Position numbers and translations under genes: made by a program. The notes under the pieces were generated by a model. That model saw only the letters and a program-made list of their open reading frames with translations, had not been told where the DNA came from and made no database searches. Below are positions 45,596 through 54,237 of a DNA stretch of 64,000 nt, in pieces; the stretch's first letter is position 1, and each line of letters starts with the position of its first letter. The DNA comes from Serratia proteamaculans_D (GTDB lineage: Bacteria; Pseudomonadota; Gammaproteobacteria; Enterobacterales; Enterobacteriaceae): the NCBI RefSeq assembly GCF_049959315.1, contig NZ_CP188201.1; one strand, given 5' to 3'.

Positions 45596-46399
45596 ATGAG
45601 CATCCCTGCATTTGGTTTAGGTACCTTCCGTCTTCAGGATCAGGTCGTCATCGACTCGGTCAGCACGGCGCTGGAACTGGGGTATCGCGTCATTGATACC
45701 GCACAGATTTACGAAAATGAAGCTGCGGTGGGTCAGGCAATCGCTGCCAGCGGCGTGCCACGTGACGAGCTGTTCATCACCACCAAAATCTGGATCGCCA
45801 ATCTGGCGAAGGGCAAGCTGATCCCAAGCCTGCGGGAGAGTCTGAGCAAACTGCAAACCAGCTATGTGGATCTGACTCTGATCCACTGGCCTTCGCCGAA
45901 TGACGAGGTTTCGGTGGCCGAGTTTATGACCGAGCTGGCGGAGGCCAAAAAACTGGGCCTGACCCGCCAGATTGGGGTGTCCAACTTCACTCTGGATCTG
46001 ATGCAACAGGCGATCGATGCCGTAGGTAGCGATCAGATCGCTACTAACCAGATCGAGCTGTCGCCCTATCTGCAGAACCGCAAAGTGGTGGAGTTTGCCC
46101 AGCAGCACGGCATCGCCATCACTTCCTATATGACGCTGGCCTATGGCAAAGCGCTGCAGGATGAGACCATCAAGGCTATCGCGGAACGCCGCCATGCTAC
46201 CCCGGCACAGGTTATCCTGGCCTGGGCGCTGCAATTGGGTTACGCGGTGATCCCATCATCAACCAAGCGTGAAAACCTGGCGAGCAACCTGTTGGCTCAG
46301 CAGCTGACGCTGACCGCTGATGAAATGGCAGAGATCGCCAGGCTGGAAAACAATGGCCGTCTGGTCAGCCCGGAAGGGCTGGCACCGAACTGGGATTGA
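45596..46399 (+). CDS. dkgB: 2,5-diketo-D-gluconate reductase B (aldo-keto reductase)
   Basis: 267 residues, the length of E. coli DkgB and near-identical at both ends (IPAFGLGTFRLQDQVV; RLVSPEGLAPNWD). AKR tetrad: Asp and Tyr in VIDTAQIYENEAAVG, Lys in FITTKIW, His in TLIHWPSPN. Reduces methylglyoxal and other carbonyls with NADPH. In E. coli it directly follows aspU; here the ape cluster lies between. Confidence 0.96.
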   Translation: MSIPAFGLGTFRLQDQVVIDSVSTALELGYRVIDTAQIYENEAAVGQAIAASGVPRDELFITTKIWIANLAKGKLIPSLRESLSKLQTSYVDLTLIHWPSPNDEVSVAEFMTELAEAKKLGLTRQIGVSNFTLDLMQQAIDAVGSDQIATNQIELSPYLQNRKVVEFAQQHGIAITSYMTLAYGKALQDETIKAIAERRHATPAQVILAWALQLGYAVIPSSTKRENLASNLLAQQLTLTADEMAEIARLENNGRLVSPEGLAPNWD

Positions 46400-46422
46400 T
46401 TTTTCGCAGGTTACACATCGGG

Positions 46423-46445
46423 GCGCCCACAGGGGCGCTTTTTTA
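46423..46445 (+). terminator. dkgB terminator
   Basis: Stem GCGCCC / GGGCGC around ACAG, followed by six T. Convergent with yafC. Confidence 0.85.
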
Positions 46446-47330
46446 TTACGCCAAACGCTCACTGATAAAATCGATAAAGCTGCGCAGGCGATTGCTGACC
46501 GCGCTGTCGCTGTAATACACCGCGTTAACGGGCATTGCTACCGGCAGGGTTTCTTCAACCAAAATCGGCACCAGATCGCCGCGTTGGATATCTGCGTCAA
46601 TCATAAAATTCGACAGGCAGGCAATACCGTTGCCGTGTAGACACAGATGACGCTGGGTTTCCCCACTGTTGGTGGTCAGGCTCGGAGCAATTTCCAACTG
46701 GCGACCATCAGCGCAGGCCAGTGGCCAGCGGTTGAGGCTGGGCAGATCGTTAAAACCAATGCAGCTATGCTGCTCCAGCTCCTCGACCGTGCCCGGCGTG
46801 CCGTACTGTGCCAAATAGGCGGGGGAGGCCAGGACACGCCGGTAACTGGTCATCAGCTTGCGCGCCTTAAGGCTGGAGTCGGTTAACTCGCCGACGCGGA
46901 TGGCGATATCCACTTTGCGCTCAATCAGATTGATAAAGTTCTCCGATGACACCAGCGACAAAGACATTTCCGGATACAGCGCCCGAAACTCCGCCACCAG
47001 CGGGGTCAGTACGTGCAGCACCACCGGGGTGGCGGCATCGACGCGTAATAGCCCCTGAGGACGCTGACGGCTCTCCATCAGCGCATTCTCCGCCGCAGCC
47101 ATATCACTCAGGACCTTCTGCACCTGACGGAAATAGTTTTCCCCTTCCTGCGTCAGACTGATTTGGCGCGTAGTGCGGTTGAGCAACGTCACGCCCAGCT
47201 TGGCTTCCAGCTTCTTGACCGTGCGGCTGACCACCGAATTGGCCTGATCAAGTTGTTCTGCTGCCCTGCTGAAGCTGCCGCTTTCCACCACGGTGACGAA
47301 GGTAATTAACTCATCAGAATTCGCTTTCAC
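46446..47330 (-). CDS. yafC: LysR-family transcriptional regulator YafC
   Basis: 294 residues. N-terminal winged HTH (SGSFSRAAEQLDQANSVVSR; LLNRTTRQISLTQEGENYF) and LysR effector domain (LLRVDAATPVVLHVLTPLV; LERKVDIAIRVGELTDSSL), closely tracking E. coli YafC. Target unknown. It is divergent from an MFS pump over 105 bases, so the pump is a plausible target here. Confidence 0.93.
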   Translation of the reverse strand: MKANSDELITFVTVVESGSFSRAAEQLDQANSVVSRTVKKLEAKLGVTLLNRTTRQISLTQEGENYFRQVQKVLSDMAAAENALMESRQRPQGLLRVDAATPVVLHVLTPLVAEFRALYPEMSLSLVSSENFINLIERKVDIAIRVGELTDSSLKARKLMTSYRRVLASPAYLAQYGTPGTVEELEQHSCIGFNDLPSLNRWPLACADGRQLEIAPSLTTNSGETQRHLCLHGNGIACLSNFMIDADIQRGDLVPILVEETLPVAMPVNAVYYSDSAVSNRLRSFIDFISERLA

Positions 47331-47435
47331 TGTTGCTCCTTTGGCAAAATTAATTTGATATTTTGAGCATTTTTATCATTTAAGCACGGGTCGATAATAG
47401 CCGCCATCAACCTGAATGCTATTTGGAGTAAAAAG

Positions 47436-48611
47436 ATGCCTCTCGCATTACTTGCATTGACCATCAGTGCCTTTGCTATCGGCACCACGGAGTTCGTAAT
47501 TGTCGGACTTATCCCGACTATCGCAGAACAGCTGGGGGTGACCGTGCCTTCTGCCGGGCTGCTGGTGACCATCTATGCTATCGGCGTGGCCATTGGCGCA
47601 CCGGTGCTGACAGCCTTAACCGGTCGCGTGCCACGTAAGTTGCTGCTGATCAGCCTGATGGTGCTGTTCACTCTCGGTAACTTATTGGCCTGGCAGTCAC
47701 CTGGCTATGGGACGCTGGTGGTGGCCCGTTTGCTGACTGGCCTGGCTCACGGGGTCTTCTTCTCAATCGGTTCTACCATTGCGACCAGCCTGGTCGCGAA
47801 AGAGAAGGCCGCCTCGGCGATCGCCATCATGTTTGGTGGCCTGACCGTGGCGCTGGTGACAGGGGTGCCATTGGGGACCTTTATCGGCCAGCACTTTGGC
47901 TGGCGTGAAACCTTCCTGGCAGTATCACTGATTGGGGTAATCGCCACCGTAGCCAGCGCTATTTTGGTGCCAAACAACATTAAAAATCAGGCCAGCGCCA
48001 GTATTAGGGAGCAGTTTAAAGTGCTGACCCATCCTCGCCTGTTGTTGATTTACGCCATTACTGCATTGGGTTACGGCGGCGTGTTCACGACTTTCACCTT
48101 CCTGGCGCCGATGATGCAGGAACTGGCGGGTTTCTCAGCCCCGGCAGTAAGCTGGATCCTGTTGGCCTACGGCATTGCCGTGGCGATTGGCAACATTTGG
48201 GGCGGAAAACTGGCGGATCGTCACGGGGCGGTACGCGCACTCAGCTTTATTTTTGCCGCGCTGGCCGTTCTGCTGCTGGTGTTTCAATTCACCGCCAGCC
48301 ACAGCATTGCCGCGTTGCTGACGGTGATCGTTATGGGAGTGTTTGCCTTCGGCAACGTTCCAGGTCTGCAGGTGTATGTGGTACAGAAAGCCGAACAGTA
48401 CACGCCAAACGCGGTGGATGTGGCTTCCGGCCTGAACATTGCGGCTTTCAACGTGGGCATTGCGCTGGGTTCGGTGATTGGTGGGCAAACGGTAGCCACC
48501 TTGGGGCTGGCTCAGACACCGTGGATGGGTGCTTTGATTGTGCTGGTGGCTCTATTGTTGGTTGGCCTGAGTGGGCGGTTGGATAAGAAACACCGGCCAC
48601 AATTAGCCTAA
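47436..48611 (+). CDS. MFS transporter, DHA1 drug/sugar efflux type
   Basis: 391 residues, about 12 membrane spans (LALLALTISAFAIGTTEFVI; LLVTIYAIGVAIGAPVLTAL). The loop 2-3 motif is LTGRVPRKLLLISLM and the loop before span 5 is FGGLTVALVTGVPLGTFIG, typical of AraJ/YdhP/SotB-like efflux proteins. Substrate unknown. No E. coli counterpart at this place between yafC and yafD. Divergent LysR gene yafC may control it. Confidence 0.9.
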   Translation: MPLALLALTISAFAIGTTEFVIVGLIPTIAEQLGVTVPSAGLLVTIYAIGVAIGAPVLTALTGRVPRKLLLISLMVLFTLGNLLAWQSPGYGTLVVARLLTGLAHGVFFSIGSTIATSLVAKEKAASAIAIMFGGLTVALVTGVPLGTFIGQHFGWRETFLAVSLIGVIATVASAILVPNNIKNQASASIREQFKVLTHPRLLLIYAITALGYGGVFTTFTFLAPMMQELAGFSAPAVSWILLAYGIAVAIGNIWGGKLADRHGAVRALSFIFAALAVLLLVFQFTASHSIAALLTVIVMGVFAFGNVPGLQVYVVQKAEQYTPNAVDVASGLNIAAFNVGIALGSVIGGQTVATLGLAQTPWMGALIVLVALLLVGLSGRLDKKHRPQLA

Positions 48612-48633
48612 ACTCCAGCGCTTTCTCTTTTCA

Positions 48634-48656
48634 GGCCCGCATTTTGCGGGCCTTTT
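48634..48656 (+). terminator. Terminator after the MFS gene
   Basis: Stem GGCCCGC / GCGGGCC around ATTTT, followed by TTTT. Confidence 0.88.
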
Positions 48657-48852
48657 CGCATTTATGACACGGCGCCGCCAACCTTTACACACATATACTG
48701 TCAGAAGATTGAATTCCCTGCATCACGCCCCTATAACTGAAAGGGTATAACCCCAAAAGCCATGCCGTCAGCCGAGGGCAGGCGTATAATCAATTCATTG
48801 TTGGCGGGAATGTCACTGCCAGTTTTATCCTAATGGGAAATAGGCGAATAGC

Positions 48853-49647
48853 GTGCCGAAACGAACTTATGCAATGAGGTATGTTGCAGGTCAGCCAGTT
48901 GAGCGAATTTTCCCTGGCGCCATCAACCAACCGCTGCCGCCTGGGGCTGCATTGCCCACGTCCGGCGCATTACGGGTGATGGTGTGGAATATCTTTAAAC
49001 AGCAACGGGCCGATTGGCTTTCGGTGCTGAAAAGTTATGGCAAGGATGCGCAGCTGGTGCTGTTGCAGGAGGCGCAAACCACGCCTGAGCTGGTGAGCTT
49101 TGCCACGTCAAACTATCTGGCTGCCGATCAGGTGCCGGCATTTGTATTGCCTCAGCATCCTTCCGGCGTAATGACGCTGGCGGCGGCGCATCCGGTCTAT
49201 TGTTGCCCACTGCGTGAACGTGAGCCATTGCTGCGGCTGTCCAAGTCGGCGCTGATTACAGTCTACCCGTTGTTTAACGGTCAGCTTTTGATGGTGGTGA
49301 ATATCCATGCGGTGAATTTCAGCCTGGGCGTGGACGTCTACAGTAAACAACTGGGGCCGATTGGTGAGCAGATTGCCAATCACCATGGGCCGGTGATCAT
49401 GGCCGGGGATTTTAATGCCTGGAGTCGTAAACGAATTAATGCGTTATACCAGTTTGCCAGTGATATGGCGCTGCGTGAGGTGAACTTTACCGACGATCAC
49501 CGCCGCAAGGCTTTTGGCCGCCCGCTGGACTTTGTGTTTTATCGCAATATGGGGGTAGCAGAGGCTTCGGTGTTGGTGACCAGTGCATCGGATCATAATC
49601 CGCTGCTGGTGGAGTTTCACCCAGAGGCCGACAAGCCGCACTGGTAA
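48853..49647 (+). CDS. yafD: Endonuclease/exonuclease/phosphatase family protein YafD
   Basis: 264 residues from a GTG start. Start KRTYAMRYVAGQPVERI and the EEP-fold motifs VWNIFKQQRADWLSVL, LVLLQEAQTT, NIHAVNFSLGVDVYS, MAGDFNAWS and SASDHNPLLVEF match E. coli YafD closely. A Mg-dependent hydrolase; substrate not established. Linked to stress and antibiotic tolerance in relatives. Confidence 0.94.
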   Translation: MPKRTYAMRYVAGQPVERIFPGAINQPLPPGAALPTSGALRVMVWNIFKQQRADWLSVLKSYGKDAQLVLLQEAQTTPELVSFATSNYLAADQVPAFVLPQHPSGVMTLAAAHPVYCCPLREREPLLRLSKSALITVYPLFNGQLLMVVNIHAVNFSLGVDVYSKQLGPIGEQIANHHGPVIMAGDFNAWSRKRINALYQFASDMALREVNFTDDHRRKAFGRPLDFVFYRNMGVAEASVLVTSASDHNPLLVEFHPEADKPHW

Positions 49648-49670
49648 TGTTGGCTCCGCATTCAGACAAT

Positions 49671-49700
49671 AAAAAAAGCACCCCGAAGGGTGCTTTTTTT
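49671..49700. terminator. Bidirectional terminator between yafD and mltD
   Basis: Thirteen-bp perfect stem AAAAAAAGCACCC / GGGTGCTTTTTTT around CGAA, with T-runs for both strands. Confidence 0.93.
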
Positions 49701-49711
49701 GTGCCGAAAAT

Positions 49712-51100
49712 TTAGGTATCCGGCGACGTTTTATCGCTGACAAACAGGGTCAATTTCAGACCCGGTTGCAGGTTGCTGTTGGCTTTGGCAAGCGTTGAGT
49801 TCCAACGCATCACGTCGTTAATATCGACGCCGTGACGACGTGCAATACTGGCAAGCGAATCACCTTTACGAACCTGGTAGGTGATGCTGCTGTTACTGCC
49901 GGTATTACTGGCCACTTGCAGGGTTTGCCCAACTTTTAGCGTGCTCTTGGCGCGCAAATTGTTCCAACTCTGCAAATCGCTGGACTTGATATTCAACCGC
50001 TTGGCAATGCCCGATACCGTGTCGCCGGAGCGCACTTTATACGAGCTGCCACCAGTCAAACCGCTGTTTTTCGCCAACTGAGTGGTTGGCTGAGTCACTG
50101 CGATCTGGCCATCGGCCAACGAGTCTTTCAGCTGATCGGCATGACCTTTGGGAACCATAATATAATGGGGCCCGTTGGGTGCCGTAACGCCTTTTTTGTA
50201 GCCTGGATTGTAAGCTTTCATCTTGGTCAGTGAAAGCCCAGCCATCTCAGCCGCCTGAGTTAACTGTATTTGCTGTCCAACATCAATACGCGCCAGTGCA
50301 CGGGTGTTATCAGTCTTAGGCAGATTGATACCGTACTTCTTGCTGTTTTTAATGATGTCGCTCAGCGCCAGCATTTTCGGGACATAAATTGACGTTTCAC
50401 GTGGAAGCGACAATGCCCAGAAATTGGTTGGCTTACCCTGGCGTTTATTCGCCTTAACCGCCTGCATGACACGGCCTTCACCACTGTTATAAGCGGCAAC
50501 GGTCAGTAACCAGTCACCGTTAAACATGCGGTTCAAATACTGCATCATATCAAGCGCAGCAGTTGTCGAGGCCACGACATCGCGTCGCCCGTCATACCAC
50601 TGGTTGTTTTTCAAACCATAATTCCGACCCGTTTGCGGCACGATTTGCCATAGCCCTGCGGCGTTGGCACTTGACGTGGCGTGGGGGTCAAAAGCGCTCT
50701 CCACTATGGGTAGCAGTACCAGTTCCATCGGCATATTGCGTTTCTTAATCTGCCCGACTATCCAGTACATGTACGGCTCTGCCCGTAATGTTACATCGTG
50801 GAGATAGCTCTTACTTTTTAGGTACTTTCTTTTTTGATCACGGATCCGGGAATTTTCCGGAACCTCCATCTTCAGCTCGTCGCTAATGAAGTTCCACAGG
50901 TTCTGTTGCGCGGCACCACTATTGTTATCTAGCCACCGCGCCGAGCTCGCTCGACCATTCGCTGTGTACTCTCCTGCTTCACCTTCTTGACCTGCCGAAG
51001 ACAAACTCTGTGCATGCTGTTCTGGGGCCGGTGCGTCCTGCCTGGACGACTGGCACCCCACTAGCAAGACTGAGGCGAGAAATATCGCTTTAGCCTTCAT
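49712..51100 (-). CDS. mltD: Membrane-bound lytic murein transglycosylase D
   Basis: 462 residues from ATG 51100, chosen because MKAKAIFLASVLLVGC is the E. coli MltD lipoprotein signal; frames starting earlier add an unlikely tail. GH23 domain with the catalytic Glu in LPIVESAFDPHATSSANAAG and AYNSGEGRVMQAVKAN. Two LysM repeats end the protein (YKVRSGDTVSGIAKRLNIKS; YQVRKGDSLASIARRHGVD). Cleaves glycan strands to 1,6-anhydro products at the outer membrane. Confidence 0.96.
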   Translation of the reverse strand: MKAKAIFLASVLLVGCQSSRQDAPAPEQHAQSLSSAGQEGEAGEYTANGRASSARWLDNNSGAAQQNLWNFISDELKMEVPENSRIRDQKRKYLKSKSYLHDVTLRAEPYMYWIVGQIKKRNMPMELVLLPIVESAFDPHATSSANAAGLWQIVPQTGRNYGLKNNQWYDGRRDVVASTTAALDMMQYLNRMFNGDWLLTVAAYNSGEGRVMQAVKANKRQGKPTNFWALSLPRETSIYVPKMLALSDIIKNSKKYGINLPKTDNTRALARIDVGQQIQLTQAAEMAGLSLTKMKAYNPGYKKGVTAPNGPHYIMVPKGHADQLKDSLADGQIAVTQPTTQLAKNSGLTGGSSYKVRSGDTVSGIAKRLNIKSSDLQSWNNLRAKSTLKVGQTLQVASNTGSNSSITYQVRKGDSLASIARRHGVDINDVMRWNSTLAKANSNLQPGLKLTLFVSDKTSPDT

Positions 51101-51171
51101 GTGTGTGTCAATATAGTTGCTTAAAAGACGAGCAATCATACTTTGCTTCGCCAAACAACACAACTAAAAGC

Positions 51172-51927
51172 TTAGAAGTTGTCTTTTCGCAGGCGTAATT
51201 CGGAAAAAACTGAATGAAGGTGCTGCGGTGGCGTATGAAAGCCTAATTCTCTTTGTAAATCAGTGTCATGACAGCGTAAAAATAGGTTAATTTTACGCTC
51301 TAATTGTAGCATCGTGGGTACGCTGGGTTGGCCTTTTGCCCGTAACGCCTCAACTTGTTGCTGATATGTTTCAATGTGTCGATCTTGCGGCAAAATAGCT
51401 CGTGCAAACTTAAGATTTGAAAGCGTATATTCATGCGCGCAACAAATTAAGGTGTTATCGGGAAGTTGCGCGAGCTGTTGAAATGAGTTGAACATTTGCT
51501 CTGCGGTTCCTTCAAAAAGCCTTCCACAGCCGGCAGAGAAAATAGTGTCTCCGCAGAACAGATAAGGTGCGCTATAGAATGCTACATGGCCCAAGGTATG
51601 TCCGGGAACCGCGATTGTGGCGAATTCCTGGCCGTTAATTTCGATGGTTTCGCCGTCATGAACGATGTGTTCGGCTCCCTTGTCGGCAGTTTCCTGCGGG
51701 CCATAGACTTTCAGCCCGGAATAACGCGCCACAATTTGCGCTACGCCGCCAACGTGATCGTGATGATGATGGGTCAGCAGAATTGCGTCAGGTGTCAGAT
51801 TCAGGCGATCCAGCGTTTCCAATACCGGCTGCGCTTCACCGGGATCGACGATAATGCAATGCCCCTGCTGGTTATCCAATAACCAAATGTAATTGTCCTG
51901 GAAGGCGGGAATGCTGATAAGATTCAT
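51172..51927 (-). CDS. gloB: Hydroxyacylglutathione hydrolase (glyoxalase II)
   Basis: 251 residues, as in E. coli. Metallo-beta-lactamase fold with LLTHHHHDHVGGVAQIV, AVPGHTLGHVAFYS and FCGDTIFSAGCGRLFEGTAE. Hydrolyses S-lactoylglutathione to D-lactate, finishing methylglyoxal detoxification. Divergent from yafS across 44 bases. Confidence 0.97.
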   Translation of the reverse strand: MNLISIPAFQDNYIWLLDNQQGHCIIVDPGEAQPVLETLDRLNLTPDAILLTHHHHDHVGGVAQIVARYSGLKVYGPQETADKGAEHIVHDGETIEINGQEFATIAVPGHTLGHVAFYSAPYLFCGDTIFSAGCGRLFEGTAEQMFNSFQQLAQLPDNTLICCAHEYTLSNLKFARAILPQDRHIETYQQQVEALRAKGQPSVPTMLQLERKINLFLRCHDTDLQRELGFHTPPQHLHSVFSELRLRKDNF

Positions 51928-51971
51928 GTTGGACCTCTCGTTGGCAACGGCTTGAAAGAAGATAATAAATC

Positions 51972-52691
51972 ATGAAACCAGCCCATACTCTACAAAAGCT
52001 CACCGGCCCACAGTCCTGGGCGGAGTTGCCGTGGGGGGAATACTATCGTGAGGCGCTCGAGCGGCAGTTGCAACCCTGGTGGTCGAAGCTGTTTGGTTTC
52101 CACCTGTTAAAGCTCGGAAATCTCAGTGCCAGTCTGGCGACCGACAAATGCGCCATTTCCCATCAGGTAAATGTAGCCCTGGAAGGGCAGAACCTGCAGG
52201 TGATCGCGGATGCCTACCAGCTCCCCTTTGCTGCCAAATCGGTGGATGCCTGCCTGTTGGCGCATACGCTGTCCTATGCTGATGACCCGCACCGGATGCT
52301 GCGAGAGGTTGATCGCGTGTTGATTGACGACGGCTGGCTGGTGATCAGCAGCTTCAATCCATTCAGTCTTTTGGGGTTGGGGAAATTGGTACCTGGGTTA
52401 CGCCACCGTCAACCTTATGCTAGTCGGATGTTTACCCAGATGCGCCTGTTGGACTGGCTGAGCCTGCTCAATTATGAAGTACTGCATCAGTCGCGTTTTC
52501 ACGTGTTGCCGTGGCAGCGTAAAGGCGGGAAGTTTTTATGCACCCATTTGCCGGCGTTGGGCTGCATGAGCGTGATTGTGGCGCGTAAACGCACCTTGCC
52601 GCTGACGCCAATGCCGATGAAATTCGGTGCGAGAAAACCTGCTCTCAGCCGCGCCGTCGGCGCGACCAAAAGTTATCGCAAACTGCCTTAA
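51972..52691 (+). CDS. yafS: SAM-dependent methyltransferase YafS
   Basis: 239 residues. Class I methyltransferase core (LPFAAKSVDACLLAHTLSYA; PHRMLREVDRVLIDDGWLVI) in the E. coli YafS context between gloB and rnhA. Substrate unknown. Its end overlaps the rnhA end by 4 bases (convergent). Confidence 0.92.
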   Translation: MKPAHTLQKLTGPQSWAELPWGEYYREALERQLQPWWSKLFGFHLLKLGNLSASLATDKCAISHQVNVALEGQNLQVIADAYQLPFAAKSVDACLLAHTLSYADDPHRMLREVDRVLIDDGWLVISSFNPFSLLGLGKLVPGLRHRQPYASRMFTQMRLLDWLSLLNYEVLHQSRFHVLPWQRKGGKFLCTHLPALGCMSVIVARKRTLPLTPMPMKFGARKPALSRAVGATKSYRKLP

Positions 52692-53155
52692 CTTTCCGGT
52701 TTGTAACCGACATCATCCTGGGTTGGGTTGCCGGCCGCATCACGCGCCAGCACGTCGCAGCGTTCGTTTTCCGGATGGCCGGCGTGGCCCTTGACCCATT
52801 CCCATTTCACCGTATGGCGTTGAATGGCCAAATCCAACCGCTGCCATAAATCGACATTCTTGACCGGTTTTTTGTCGGCCGTTTTCCAGCCGCGCTTTTT
52901 CCAGTTGTGGATCCAGGTGGTAATGCCCTGGCGTACATACTGGCTGTCGGTGCTCAGGGTCACTTCGCAGGGCGTAGTCAGAGCTTCCAGCGCGACAATC
53001 GCCGCCATCATCTCCATGCGGTTATTGGTGGTCAGGCGGAAGCCCGCGCTGAAGGTTTTTTCAGTCTGCTTATAGCGCAGTATTGCACCATAACCACCGG
53101 GGCCCGGGTTGCCAAGGCAGGAGCCGTCGGTGAAAATTTCTACCTGTTTGAGCAT
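52688..53155 (-). CDS. rnhA: Ribonuclease HI
   Basis: 155 residues from ATG 53155, the E. coli start MLKQVEIFTDGSCLG; the open frame extends further upstream, but that part belongs to the dnaQ region. Acidic active site: Asp in IFTDGSCLGNPG, Glu in NNRMEMMAAIVALEA, Asp in STDSQYVRQG, Asp in NERCDVLARDAA. Removes RNA from RNA-DNA hybrids. Divergent from dnaQ, with overlapping promoters as in E. coli. Confidence 0.97.
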   Translation of the reverse strand: MLKQVEIFTDGSCLGNPGPGGYGAILRYKQTEKTFSAGFRLTTNNRMEMMAAIVALEALTTPCEVTLSTDSQYVRQGITTWIHNWKKRGWKTADKKPVKNVDLWQRLDLAIQRHTVKWEWVKGHAGHPENERCDVLARDAAGNPTQDDVGYKPES

Positions 53156-53227
53156 CTCTGGTAGACTCTTCCTATCAGTTTTATAAAAGCCAAGTCTGAC
53201 ATAAACAAGCGCTGCGAGCACTGCAAT

Positions 53228-53968
53228 ATGATCTCTACAACCACCAGACAGATTGTCCTCGATACCGAAACCACTGGTATGAACAAACTCGGGGTACATT
53301 ACGAAGGCCACCGCATCATTGAAATTGGTGCGCTGGAGGTGATTAACCGCCGCCCAACCGGTCGTCACTACCATGTCTACATCAAGCCGGATCGGTTGGT
53401 GGATCCTGAGGCCTATGGGGTTCACGGCATCAGCGATGAGTTCCTGGCGGATAAACCGACCTTTGCCCAAATTGCCGATGAGTTTATCGACTTTATCCGC
53501 GGCGGCGAGTTAGTCATCCATAACGCGGCGTTCGACATCGGCTTTATGGATCACGAATTCCGCATGCTGCAGCAGGGTATCCCGAAGACCGATACCTTCT
53601 GCACCATCACCGACAGCCTGTTAATGGCGCGCCGCCTGTTCCCCGGCAAGCGCAACAACCTCGATGCGTTATGCGGCCGTTACGAGATAGACAACAGCAA
53701 GCGTACGTTGCACGGCGCCTTGCTCGATGCCGAGATCCTGGCGGAAGTCTATCTGGCGATGACCGGCGGTCAGACGTCAATGGCATTCCAGATGGAAGGC
53801 GATACGCAAAATAGCAATTCAACGCAGGACATTCAGCGCATTGTGCGCCCGGCGACGACGATGAAAGTCGTCTATGCCAGCGATGAAGAAGTGGTAGCCC
53901 ACGAAGCGCGTCTGGATTTAGTGGCGAAAAAGGGCGGCAGTTGCCTGTGGCGCACGGAAGCGGAATAA
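53228..53968 (+). CDS. dnaQ: DNA polymerase III epsilon subunit (proofreading exonuclease)
   Basis: 246 residues (E. coli 243). ExoI VLDTETTGMN, ExoII HNAAFDIGFMDHEF, ExoIII HGALLDAEILAEVYLAM. The C-terminal alpha-binding tail (ARLDLVAKKGGSCLWR) is conserved. 3'-5' proofreading in the replicative polymerase core. Confidence 0.97.
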   Translation: MISTTTRQIVLDTETTGMNKLGVHYEGHRIIEIGALEVINRRPTGRHYHVYIKPDRLVDPEAYGVHGISDEFLADKPTFAQIADEFIDFIRGGELVIHNAAFDIGFMDHEFRMLQQGIPKTDTFCTITDSLLMARRLFPGKRNNLDALCGRYEIDNSKRTLHGALLDAEILAEVYLAMTGGQTSMAFQMEGDTQNSNSTQDIQRIVRPATTMKVVYASDEEVVAHEARLDLVAKKGGSCLWRTEAE

Positions 53969-54051
53969 CGCGGTTTTAATCTGGGTCGATAATGTTGCGG
54001 CGCTGTTAGCTGAAAAACTGTGCAAACGGTTCATTTGGTAAGAAAAAGGCA

Positions 54052-54080
54052 TTGACGCCATAGTGGCTCAACCGTAATAT
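54052..54080 (+). promoter_or_regulatory. Promoter of the second tRNA-Asp
   Basis: TTGACG (54052-54057), 17 bases, TAATAT (54075-54080), then a GC-rich GCGCC discriminator as in stable-RNA promoters. Confidence 0.82.
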
Positions 54081-54114
54081 GCGCCTCGTTCCTCTCGAAA
54101 GAGAAGAACGGCGC

Positions 54115-54191
54115 GGAGCGGTAGTTCAGTTGGTTAGAATACCTGCCTGTCACGCAGGGGGTCGCGGGTTCGAGCCCCGTCCGTTCCGCCA
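54115..54191 (+). tRNA. tRNA-Asp (anticodon GTC), monocistronic
   Basis: 77 bases, identical to the gene at 30980-31056, with encoded CCA and its own promoter and terminator. Equivalent to E. coli aspV downstream of dnaQ. The DNA beyond it is accessory. Confidence 0.97.
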
Positions 54192-54198
54192 ACATTAA

Positions 54199-54236
54199 GA
54201 AGCCCTGAGTTAGCAATAACTCAGGGCTTCGTTGTT
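54199..54236 (+). terminator. tRNA-Asp terminator
   Basis: Fourteen-bp stem GAAGCCCTGAGTTA / TAACTCAGGGCTTC around GCAA, then GTTGTTTTT. It may also serve convergent hpxC. Confidence 0.92.
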
Positions 54237-54237
54237 T

